From contig LSNL01000002.1 of assembly GCA_003056145.1 (NCBI GenBank), positions 44,802 to 108,801 of the forward strand: 64,000 nt of DNA. Direction: 5' to 3'. This stretch comes from Parcubacteria group bacterium M10-OD1-1. GTDB taxonomy: Bacteria; Patescibacteria; Paceibacteria; Moranbacterales; UBA2206. Positions 37,901 to 45,177 of this stretch are shown in pieces (position 1 is the stretch's first letter; each line of letters starts with the position of its first letter). A program made the translations under genes and the position numbers. The notes under the pieces were generated by a model that made no database searches, was not told where the DNA came from, and saw nothing but the letters and a program-made list of their open reading frames with translations.

Positions 37901-39277
37901 ACGGAATTTATCAAGCAAGAAAATATTTACTTCCTTGGTCTTGATCGAGGAGAAAAACACCTTGTATATTATTGTTTAATTGACCAAAAAGGAAAAATTA
38001 TAAAACAAGGAGATTTAGACATGCCATTTCTAGATGCAAATAAAAATCCTAGAAGTGTTTTGAGGAAAAAATATTTTTATGATAAAAAGACAAAAGAATG
38101 GGAGGAGAAGGAAGTAGATTGTTGGAATTATAATGATTTACTGGATGCTGTTTCCTCAAATCGTGATATGGCTCGTAAAAATTGGCAAACTATTGGGAAT
38201 ATAAAGAATCTCAAAGCGGGATATATTTCACAAATTGTTTATGAGATTGTAAAAGAAGTAACGAATAAACCAACTTATATCGTTTTGGAAGATTTAAATA
38301 CGGGATTCAAAAGAGGAAGACAAAAAATAGAAAAACAAATTTATCAAAAATTTGAAGTGGCACTTGCTAAAAAACTTAACTTCATTGTAGATAAAACAGC
38401 TCAAGATGGAGAGCTTGCATCGGTTACAAAAGCATTGCAACTTACTCCACCTGTAGAAAATTATCAAGATATTGAGAAGAAAAAACAAGTGGGAGTTATG
38501 CTTTATACAAGAGCTAATTATACTTCTGTTACTGATCCAAAAACGGGATGGAGAAAAACAGTTTACTTGAAAAAAGGATCGGAAGAATCAATTAAAGAAC
38601 AAATTTTAGAAAAATTTACTGATATTGGATTTGATGGAAAAGATTATTTTTTTGAGTATGAAGATGATTTCACAGGAAAAAAATGGAGGATTTGGTCAGG
38701 AAAAGATGGGAAAGCACTGTTGCGCTATAGAGGAAAGAGAGGAAAAGATAAATATGAATGGATTATTGAAGAGCAAGATATTGTTGAAATTTTAGATGGT
38801 GTATTTCAGAAATTTGATAAAAATCGCTCGTTATATGGTCAAATTAAAGAAGGTATAAAGCTTATAAAATATAATGAACATACCGCTTGGGAATCTTTGC
38901 GTTTTGCTATTGATCTTATCCAACAAATTAGAAACTCAGGAGATGTTGAAAAAAAAGAAGATGACAATTTCTTGCTTTCGCCGGTAAAAGATGAAAATGG
39001 AAAGCATTTTGATTCTCGTGAATATGAAAACCAAGAAAATGCTGATATGCCAAGAGATGCTGATGCAAATGGGGCATTCAATATCGCTAGAAAAGGTTTG
39101 ATAATGCATGAGCATATTAAGCAATGGAAAAAAGATGGCGCAAGAAATAAAGACTTAAATTTATTTATTTCAGATAGAGAGTGGGATTTGTGGCTATTAA
39201 ATAGAGAAGAATGGAGAAATAAGTTATCAACTTTTGCATCACAGAAGTTATGGGATGATTTTGCAACTAAAAAATAA
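34949..39277 (+). CDS. cas12a: Cas12a (Cpf1) type V-A CRISPR effector, unusually long
   Basis: A crRNA-guided DNA endonuclease of 1442 residues (most Cas12a are about 1200-1350). The N terminus has LSKTLRFELKPVG at residues 17-29. REC lobes follow (e.g. LPLFNTLYKQIGCGKREPLF). The WED/PI region has YKKYYYYLGISKDPKLFRCH and IYFETLLSGNQD. RuvC-I is FLGLDRGEKH with Asp999, and the bridge helix/RuvC-II region is IVLEDLNTGFKRGRQKIEKQ with Glu1114. The Nuc domain has YTSVTDPKTGW and IRNSGDVEKKEDD with Arg1328, and RuvC-III is DADANGAFNIARKGL with Asp1372. All catalytic residues of the family are present. By family knowledge Cas12a processes its own crRNAs and cuts target DNA. It is 30 bases from a second effector and shares its array. 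Confidence 0.96.
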   Translation: MDKQKNKLQNFTNLYELSKTLRFELKPVGETLAKIKEHFQYDKDLQTFLKDQKIEDAYQLLKPKIDTIHEFFIDTSLESAKAKQIDFSEYLEKYKKKDALLDTEKKLRNAIGKTYLEGGKKLKYEYLDLKWKKGSSETRGVNMLFSIDILEAVRQDFSDDEDVENALEEFKSFFTYLSGFNQNRANYYTTDGKVTAIATRIVDENLPKFCANTLQFNGYTKKNKKGKEIKFDRKNEYLEIYTYLKAQNKTTQIKDADTDTMIEATPITEEIFQIAYFVNCFSQKEIEEYNKKIGHCNQLINLYNQAKNKEENFKKLPLFNTLYKQIGCGKREPLFFSITHDTKKQSKENKEKFSKPYSVEEILEDAKDGGEKFFKEPSNNEDMTVYTLTKWLRNNKDWEGVYWSKPAINTISNKYFANWHEIKDKLKKDKTVASFNKKREEQIKINDAVELAGLFEVLDDFGDEGMQPGRSEKFFKPSIIQDRKDEIDESKTLSQNLLSMLCNDIENNAKDFTDTEKQAKIFSISDYKEDKNKKFIKEWMDGALAVNKMIKYFRVKANKIKGSEINTELNNILDILLDKEKADWFKCYDSLRNYLTKKPQDDVKENKLKLNFEKGNLLNGFVDSHSASDNATQYGGYLFRKYIGNDELEYKKYYYYLGISKDPKLFRCHLQNEIRENDKNELQRLEYYQPKSTTFFSDKYSENKKKIVEYLSAELNVQIEKEKELLDIENDNKKIGELDRLKTKLLKGDTPTKLFDNIQKNKKYIYILEDKKLNELVDETIKEMKIFIKNYEERTSKLKEIQERKYIGWKDLKCIIDDLQEIAKKQKVYNFFAISNSEFQEVKNRKDKPLFLFQIVNKDLQRPLILKDKKTGRSVINNLHTIYFETLLSGNQDAIDIGAGAIFYRQYAIDKKVLKDGYEKKPWIIKNKRFTKNESLTEDKKMLSQDGKSFFLHLSISLNFSSDPSTIRGKRNKKVVATLNTLTQTEFIKQENIYFLGLDRGEKHLVYYCLIDQKGKIIKQGDLDMPFLDANKNPRSVLRKKYFYDKKTKEWEEKEVDCWNYNDLLDAVSSNRDMARKNWQTIGNIKNLKAGYISQIVYEIVKEVTNKPTYIVLEDLNTGFKRGRQKIEKQIYQKFEVALAKKLNFIVDKTAQDGELASVTKALQLTPPVENYQDIEKKKQVGVMLYTRANYTSVTDPKTGWRKTVYLKKGSEESIKEQILEKFTDIGFDGKDYFFEYEDDFTGKKWRIWSGKDGKALLRYRGKRGKDKYEWIIEEQDIVEILDGVFQKFDKNRSLYGQIKEGIKLIKYNEHTAWESLRFAIDLIQQIRNSGDVEKKEDDNFLLSPVKDENGKHFDSREYENQENADMPRDADANGAFNIARKGLIMHEHIKQWKKDGARNKDLNLFISDREWDLWLLNREEWRNKLSTFASQKLWDDFATKK

Positions 39278-39307
39278 ATTAAAAAGTTATGTCTAAAAAT
39301 AAAAAAT

Positions 39308-42300
39308 ATGAATAATTTCAAAAATTTGTATGAAATAACGAAGACGGTGCGGTTTCAAGCGATTCCTCAAAATGATAATGCAAAAAATAAAGAATTTATT
39401 GATAAAACAAAGCCAGATATTTTTAAATTTACAAAACAATGTCAAAAAATTCAGGAAAATTTTTTAGATATTTTTTGTTATAAAGACGCTTTTGAAGAAG
39501 AGAATAAAATAGAATTTAAGAAAAAGCGAAAAATAAGGTATGGTTGGTTAAGAAATTACATAAAAATTGATTTTTATGATTGGAAAAAAGAAAATAATCG
39601 AAATGATAAAGAATATTTTTTAACAGAAGTTGACTATTTACCGAAAGAATTTTTAAGGTGGATAAATGAGTGGCAAGAACTTACAAATAAGTTAGATGAG
39701 TTTGTTGATAAAAATGAAGAGGAACAGGAACGAAAAAGTGAGATTGCTTTTGTCTTGCGTGGGTTTTTAAAACGGCAAAATTTTGAATTTATTCAAGAAT
39801 TTGTAAAAGCGGTAATGGATTTGCAAAATGAAAGTGGAATAGAGTTAGATAAAAAAATAAAAGAGTTAAGAGAATTAATTTCAGAAACTTATAGAAATTT
39901 AAAAGCCTGTGAAAGAAAGTATTTACCCGCTCAAAGCACCGGAGTCTGTTTATATAAAGCAAGTTTGAATTACTATACAATAAACAAGACACCAAAATAT
40001 TACACAAAAGAAAAAGAAAAAAAAGAAAAAGAGTTAGAAATGGAAATTATTGATTGTAAAGATAAATTTGGAAAACCAGAGTTTTGGTTTGATAAAAAGT
40101 TTAATTTTAGAGAAAATCCACTTTATTGGACTCTTGAAGATGCCTATCAAAAAATGAAAATTTGGAAAGCAGATCAAAAATCAAAATTTAATGAAAAAAT
40201 TGGGAATTTTATTTCCGATTATTTAAAAAAAGAATTTAAGGAGGATGAAATAAATCAATCACGGTTAGAAATTGCAAAAAATATTTTAAAAAAATATCCG
40301 TTATTTTCACCTATCAAAGAAGACTTTTTTATATCTTTTTTAGAACAGACAAAGGAAATAAAAATAAAATCTAAACAAAAAAATGATATTCTGCAAAAAA
40401 ATGGAGATATAAAATCAAAAGAATTTGAAAAAATAATTTCTCAAAAATTACAAAATAGAAAGGTTCTCACAGAAGATGAGAACAATTTTGAGCAACTTTC
40501 AAAAGAAATAGCTAATATTGCCAAAGAGAGAGGAAAATTTTTTAATGCTCCAAATCAAACTATTCAAACAAAAAATTATTATGAATTGTGTGAATTGTAC
40601 AAACAAATTGCGATGAAGCGTGGGAAGATTATCGCAGAAATAAAAGGGTTGGAAAATGAAGAAGTGCAATCCCAAATGCTTTCTCATTGGGCCTTGGTGG
40701 TGCAAAAAAGGGAAAAAAGGTATGTTGTTTTTATTTCTCGTGGAGAAAATGAAAATCATAAGAAGGCTCATGATTGGCTAGAAAGAAACAAAGAGAATTT
40801 ACAAAAAAAATCAGATGATTCTGTTATTTTGTATCATTTTAAATCTCTCACTTTACGAGCATTAGAGAAACTTTGTTTTAAAGAAGTTGAAAATACTTTT
40901 GCTCCAAAATTGAAACAAGGGGGAGTTAAGGTTAATTTTACGAGAATTAAAAAAGAATCCGGAAAAGAAAAAATAATTGATGTTTATGAGTTTCCAAGGT
41001 GTAAGCAAGAATTAAAAACAGATAACGAAAAAATAAATTTTTATTTAGAAGTTTTAAGATTTGAAGCAAGTAGACAAGATTATGAACTTAAACAATTAGA
41101 TTTAGTTGATTTCGGAGGTTTGAAAGAATTTTTAGAAAAATCATCTGGTGATTTTGATAATCTGCAAGAATTTGAATCAGAGCTTGAAAAGGTGTGTTAT
41201 GTTAAAGTACTTCTTTATTTTTTGGAAGATCAGTATGATAAATTTTTAGACATACTAAATGCAAAAGAGTTTGAAATAACAACTCGAAGTATCTCAAAAG
41301 AGAGTAAGAGAAAAGAAAATGCACATGCAGAAATTTGGAAAAATTTTTGGAATGATGAAAATGAAAAAAGTAATTATATTACCCGATTAAATCCAGAGAT
41401 GAGTGTTTTTTATAGAGACACTCTTGATACACATGAAGGGAACAGAAACAGGTTTTCAGAACCTCGTTTTACACTTGCAACAACTATTACACTCAACGCA
41501 ACGGCTAAAAAATCAAATTTATCATTTAAGACAATAGATGATATTAAAAAGAGTATTGATAAATTTAATAAAGGGTTCAATAAGAATTTTAGAGGAGAAT
41601 GGAGTTTTGGAATTGATAGAGGATTAAAAGAATTAGCGACTTTAAATATTGTAAAATTTGCAAAAGATAAAAATGAATTTGGTGTTTCAAAACCAGAAAA
41701 TTTTGCAGAGATAACAGTTTATAAATTAAAAGATGGGGATACATTTTTGACCGATAGTAGTGGTAATGATTTGATAAATGCAAAAGGAGAAAAAAGAAAA
41801 ATTATTGATAATATTTCGGAGGTTTTGCAAGAAAATGTGGAACCTGACTCAGAACTATTTGAGAAACAAATTATTTCCAGTATTGATTTAACTCAAGCAA
41901 AACTTATCAAAGGGCATATTATTCTGAATGGAGATCAAAAAACTTATTTAAAACTTAAAGAATTATCAGCAAAAAGAAGAATTTTTGAGCTTTTTTCTAC
42001 AAGAAAAATTGATAAGAGTTCAGAGATTACAGGAAAAAATAATTTTATAATTGGTGGTGAGAAAATCTATTTTGCAACAGAATGGCAAAAAGAAAATAAA
42101 CATTGGAGAACAAATAGAGAAATAATAAAAGCTGATTTAAAAGATTATTTATTGAAATTAGATAAAAAAAATAAATTTGAAGATATTGAGCAAATAGAAA
42201 AAATAAATCATTTACGAGATGCAATAACGGCAAATATGGTTGGAATTATTTTTCACCTGCAAAATGTACTAGGGATGAATGGTTTTATTGGATTGGAAAA

Positions 42301-42793
42301 TCTTGATGTAATACGAAAAGAACTTTTAGAAAATGAAAAACAAGAAGACAAAAAAATGATTGAAGAGCATTTTGATCAGAGTAATGAAGATATTTCTCGT
42401 CGTTTGGAGTGGGCATTGTATAGAAAATTTGCAAATGTTGGGGATGTTCCACCACAAATAAAAGAATCAATATTACTGAGAGATGATTTTTTGACCTATC
42501 AAATTGGAATTTTGAAATTTGTAAAAGTTGGCGGAACAAGTCGAGGTTGTCCAAACTGTAAAATATTTTGGGACAATGGGTGTGGTAGTAAATGTAATCC
42601 AAAGTGTAGTAGGTGTTTGGAAAATGAAGAATATAAGAAAAGTAAGAATAAAAATATTTATATTTGCAAAGACGTAAAAAAATGTAAATTTTCAACAGAA
42701 GAAAATCGAAATTTATTAGAAGAAAATCTTAATAATTCAGATGAGGTTGCAGCATATAATGTAGCAAAAAATGCTTTTGAGGAAACATATTAA
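39308..42793 (+). CDS. cas12a2: Cas12a2-like type V effector with zinc ribbon
   Basis: A 1161-residue protein related to but distinct from the Cas12a upstream. The N terminus NLYEITKTVRFQ (residues 6-17) mirrors the Cas12a entry motif. RuvC-I is SFGIDRGLKELATLNI with Asp770, RuvC-II is FIGLENLDVI with Glu997 and RuvC-III is DEVAAYNVAKNAF with Asp1145. Between RuvC-II and III there is no Cas12a Nuc domain. Instead a Cys-rich zinc ribbon occurs, with Cys1081, 1084, 1092, 1096, 1100, 1103, 1120 and 1126. This layout and co-occurrence with Cas12a are features of Cas12a2, an RNA-triggered nuclease degrading RNA and DNA nonspecifically. The related RNA-triggered Cas12a3 clade is the main alternative and cannot be excluded here. 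The gene is intact and probably co-transcribed with cas12a. Confidence 0.8.
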   Translation: MNNFKNLYEITKTVRFQAIPQNDNAKNKEFIDKTKPDIFKFTKQCQKIQENFLDIFCYKDAFEEENKIEFKKKRKIRYGWLRNYIKIDFYDWKKENNRNDKEYFLTEVDYLPKEFLRWINEWQELTNKLDEFVDKNEEEQERKSEIAFVLRGFLKRQNFEFIQEFVKAVMDLQNESGIELDKKIKELRELISETYRNLKACERKYLPAQSTGVCLYKASLNYYTINKTPKYYTKEKEKKEKELEMEIIDCKDKFGKPEFWFDKKFNFRENPLYWTLEDAYQKMKIWKADQKSKFNEKIGNFISDYLKKEFKEDEINQSRLEIAKNILKKYPLFSPIKEDFFISFLEQTKEIKIKSKQKNDILQKNGDIKSKEFEKIISQKLQNRKVLTEDENNFEQLSKEIANIAKERGKFFNAPNQTIQTKNYYELCELYKQIAMKRGKIIAEIKGLENEEVQSQMLSHWALVVQKREKRYVVFISRGENENHKKAHDWLERNKENLQKKSDDSVILYHFKSLTLRALEKLCFKEVENTFAPKLKQGGVKVNFTRIKKESGKEKIIDVYEFPRCKQELKTDNEKINFYLEVLRFEASRQDYELKQLDLVDFGGLKEFLEKSSGDFDNLQEFESELEKVCYVKVLLYFLEDQYDKFLDILNAKEFEITTRSISKESKRKENAHAEIWKNFWNDENEKSNYITRLNPEMSVFYRDTLDTHEGNRNRFSEPRFTLATTITLNATAKKSNLSFKTIDDIKKSIDKFNKGFNKNFRGEWSFGIDRGLKELATLNIVKFAKDKNEFGVSKPENFAEITVYKLKDGDTFLTDSSGNDLINAKGEKRKIIDNISEVLQENVEPDSELFEKQIISSIDLTQAKLIKGHIILNGDQKTYLKLKELSAKRRIFELFSTRKIDKSSEITGKNNFIIGGEKIYFATEWQKENKHWRTNREIIKADLKDYLLKLDKKNKFEDIEQIEKINHLRDAITANMVGIIFHLQNVLGMNGFIGLENLDVIRKELLENEKQEDKKMIEEHFDQSNEDISRRLEWALYRKFANVGDVPPQIKESILLRDDFLTYQIGILKFVKVGGTSRGCPNCKIFWDNGCGSKCNPKCSRCLENEEYKKSKNKNIYICKDVKKCKFSTEENRNLLEENLNNSDEVAAYNVAKNAFEETY

Positions 42794-42879
42794 ATAATTT
42801 CTTAGAAATTAAAAATGGCGATGATTTAGCTTCTTATAACATCGCAAAGCGAGGATTAAAAATTTGCAAAATATTATAA
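42781..42879 (+). pseudogene. Remnant of another Cas12-type effector C terminus (RuvC-III)
   Basis: Overlapping the end of the Cas12a2-like gene in a different frame, and reaching 86 bases past it, a stretch with no start codon reads NFLEIKNGDDLASYNIAKRG and ends LKICKIL-stop. It aligns with the RuvC-III motif of both intact effectors (DANGAFNIARKGL in Cas12a, DEVAAYNVAKNAF in the second), including the catalytic Asp. It is most simply the 3' scar of a third effector or of a duplicated or recombined gene end. Confidence 0.65.
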
Positions 42880-43022
42880 CAAGAGTAGAATTAGAGTATA
42901 AAAAGGATTTTACTGGAGGAGATAGTATTTATATATTTCAAGTATGCGAAGGATGTAAAAAAAAGATTAAACGATATGGTTATGCTAAACATGAAGAATC
43001 AGATTTTATTTGCGTTTCATAA
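42864..43022 (+). CDS. Small cysteine-containing ORF of unknown status
   Basis: From a TTG at 42864 a 52-residue frame reads EYKKDFTGGDSIYIFQVCEG with a CEGCKKKIKRYGY segment, ending ICVS-stop. The CxxC plus a late Cys resembles half a zinc ribbon. It overlaps the effector remnant in another frame and has no ATG or SD. It may be part of the same decayed gene rather than a functional protein. Confidence 0.3.
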   Translation: MQNIITRVELEYKKDFTGGDSIYIFQVCEGCKKKIKRYGYAKHEESDFICVS

Positions 43023-43185
43023 GGCTCTTTTACAATTAGCTAAAAGTATAAATTTCAGTCAGCCTATTTCAAAAAATACAAAACCTCAGTTTCAATATCG
43101 TGGTTTTGCTTTATTTAAGTCAAAAAGTCGTTTTAACCTTAGTTTAAAATTTGCATCTTTTTGGCTTAAATATGCTATTTCTGGG
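43023..43185 (+). other. CRISPR leader region
   Basis: AT-rich sequence directly preceding the first repeat, on the side from which the array must be transcribed, because the handle-forming end of each repeat is at its 3' side. It carries TTTAAC and TTGCAT boxes with AT-rich -10 candidates, none spaced well enough to name. An open frame crossing it runs into the first repeat and is not considered a gene. Confidence 0.5.
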
Positions 43186-44933
43186 CTCAAATAGACTTAT
43201 CAAATTTCTACTTTTGTAGATTACATCTCCTATTACAATTATATCGTTCTCAAATAGACTTATCAAATTTCTACTTTTGTAGATATGCGTTTTTTAAGAT
43301 TTTTAATAATTGCTCAAATAGACTTATCAAATTTCTACTTTTGTAGATATTTTTGCTCCTCTACCATTTTTCCTCTCAAATAGACTTATCAAATTTCTAC
43401 TTTTGTAGATCTAATTTACCACCTTGTTGGGTTTCAACTCAAATAGACTTATCAAATTTCTACTTTTGTAGATTCTTTATCGCCAATTCTATGCGGCTTC
43501 TCAAATAGACTTATCAAATTTCTACTTTTGTAGATCAATAACTAAATAAAAGTTTTTGGGTGAACTCAAATAGACTTATCAAATTTCTACTTTTGTAGAT
43601 TTCTAACATAAAATATGACTGTAAATCTCTCAAATAGACTTATCAAATTTCTACTTTTGTAGATTGAAGACTTGGAGTAAATCTAAAATAGACTCAAATA
43701 GACTTATCAAATTTCTACTTTTGTAGATCTAGATACTTGTTTGGCTAATGTAGCTCCTACACTCAAATAGACTTATCAAATTTCTACTTTTGTAGATGAG
43801 TTGCTCAAAAGTATATTTTAGAGATAGATCTCAAATAGACTTATCAAATTTCTACTTTTGTAGATGTTATAGCGTTCATTTTACCAGCAAAGCTCAAATA
43901 GACTTATCAAATTTCTACTTTTGTAGATTTTGCTTAATCCCAACCCAGATGCCCCTCAAATAGACTTATCAAATTTCTACTTTTGTAGATAGGGGTGTAG
44001 GCTTTCCTCCTGGCTTGGACCTCAAATAGACTTATCAAATTTCTACTTTTGTAGATCCTCGTGCACATCTTTGCGTACTACTACCTCAAATAGACTTATC
44101 AAATTTCTACTTTTGTAGATTTCTATCGTGCAGGAGTTAAAAGTATTGCTCAAATAGACTTATCAAATTTCTACTTTTGTAGATGATGATTTAAGAAATA
44201 ATAATAAATACTCAAATAGACTTATCAAATTTCTACTTTTGTAGATATTGTTCCCGTGATTACATCCACTGATGGCTCAAATAGACTTATCAAATTTCTA
44301 CTTTTGTAGATTCTACCCTTGGCTATATCAACCATTCTCAAATAGACTTATCAAATTTCTACTTTTGTAGATCTCGCCTAGCCAGCGAATAGCTAATACT
44401 CAAATAGACTTATCAAATTTCTACTTTTGTAGATGTAGTGAAGAAAATAACTTAATTTTAGACTCAAATAGACTTATCAAATTTCTACTTTTGTAGATAA
44501 GGACCCATTAGGCAAACGGTAAGCGTCCTCAAATAGACTTATCAAATTTCTACTTTTGTAGATGGCGTGACAGACAATGCAACATCCATACTCAAATAGA
44601 CTTATCAAATTTCTACTTTTGTAGATGTAGAATTGTCTGTATTAAATAACCTAGAACTCAAATAGACTTATCAAATTTCTACTTTTGTAGATAGTCCAGA
44701 GGTCTTCAGTGTCTACATACTCAAATAGACTTATCAAATTTCTACTTTTGTAGATTCATTGCCACTCTTATCCGGTGATCACTCAAATAGACTTATCAAA
44801 TTTCTACTTTTGTAGATACCGCCTATCAGCGATATTACTCTCCTCAAATAGACTTATCAAATTTCTACTTTTGTAGATAAGTGGAAATTAAAAACCCAAT
44901 TAAAGCTCAAATAGACTTATCAAATTTCTACTT
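43186..44933 (+). CRISPR. Type V CRISPR array: 27 full repeats, 27 spacers, truncated 28th repeat
   Basis: The 36-base repeat begins CTCAAATAGACTTATC and ends with the Cas12a-type handle AATTTCTACTTTTGTAGAT, in which TCTAC and GTAGA form the pseudoknot stem. Full repeats start at 43186, 43249, 43313, 43375, 43438, 43500, 43565, 43629, 43693, 43762, 43830, 43893, 43955, 44021, 44085, 44149, 44211, 44276, 44337, 44399, 44463, 44528, 44591, 44657, 44720, 44782 and 44843. All appear identical. Spacers are 25-30 bases except the 9th (33) and 10th (32). The last unit (44906-44933) stops after 28 bases, lacking TTGTAGAT, at the junction with foreign-looking sequence. crRNAs would be read on the + strand, handle first, and suit both effectors upstream. 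Confidence 0.98.
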
Positions 44934-45082
44934 GGGAGCATTTTTTTCATTTGCGTTGTTCTTCTGCAGCTGAACCATCAATGCGAGAAGTAACAATTCC
45001 CCTTAGTGAGGAATTTTGTAAAAAATTTCCTCAACATTCATTTAATAGGCGGATGCCAGAGGGTTGGATTTTAGAAAAATAG
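44933..45082 (+). pseudogene. 3' fragment of a ThyX-like flavin-dependent thymidylate synthase
   Basis: Directly fused to the broken last repeat is an open frame reading WEHFFHLRCSSAAEPSMREV, then TIPLSEEFCKKFP and ending RRMPEGWILEK-stop. The HFFxLR....A.P.MRE pattern is that of the C-terminal helix of ThyX proteins, especially phage or mobile-element types. There is no start and the rest of the gene is absent. It appears to be the tail left after a deletion that removed the distal end of the array. Confidence 0.55.
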
Positions 45083-45109
45083 AAAAAATTTAGATTTGAG
45101 AATAGTAAT

Positions 45110-45141
45110 AAAGCTATTGTTTGTAACCAAACAATAGCTTT
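45110..45141 (+). terminator. Rho-independent terminator between CRISPR locus and murB
   Basis: Perfect 14-bp stem AAAGCTATTGTTTG/CAAACAATAGCTTT around a TAAC loop. It would stop transcription coming from the array or from the ThyX-like remnant, whose native terminator it may be. Confidence 0.85.
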
Positions 45142-45158
45142 TAAAATTGGTATAAGTG

Positions 45159-45167
45159 TGATAAAAT
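45159..45167 (+). promoter_or_regulatory. Extended -10 element for murB
   Basis: TGATAAAAT (TG, one base, TAAAAT) ends 10 bases before the murB ATG, right after the terminator. This would give murB its own, nearly leaderless transcript. Confidence 0.45.
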
Positions 45168-45177
45168 TTAATTAGTA

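Noticed and set aside
38839..39321. 160-codon minus-strand ORF over the end of cas12a
   Set aside because: Its codons mirror the conserved RuvC-III end of Cas12a on the other strand; a shadow frame.
42285..42695. 136-codon minus-strand ORF inside the Cas12a2-like gene
   Set aside because: Tyr/Phe/His-biased translation opposite a conserved coding region with zinc-ribbon codons; shadow.
42976..43194. 72-codon ORF reaching into the first CRISPR repeat
   Set aside because: It crosses the leader and ends inside repeat 1, has no RBS and no recognisable composition; treated as leader sequence.
43186..44933. Reading the array on the minus strand
   Set aside because: The handle TCTAC...GTAGA must lie immediately 5' of the spacer for Cas12a-type crRNAs, which fits only + strand transcription.
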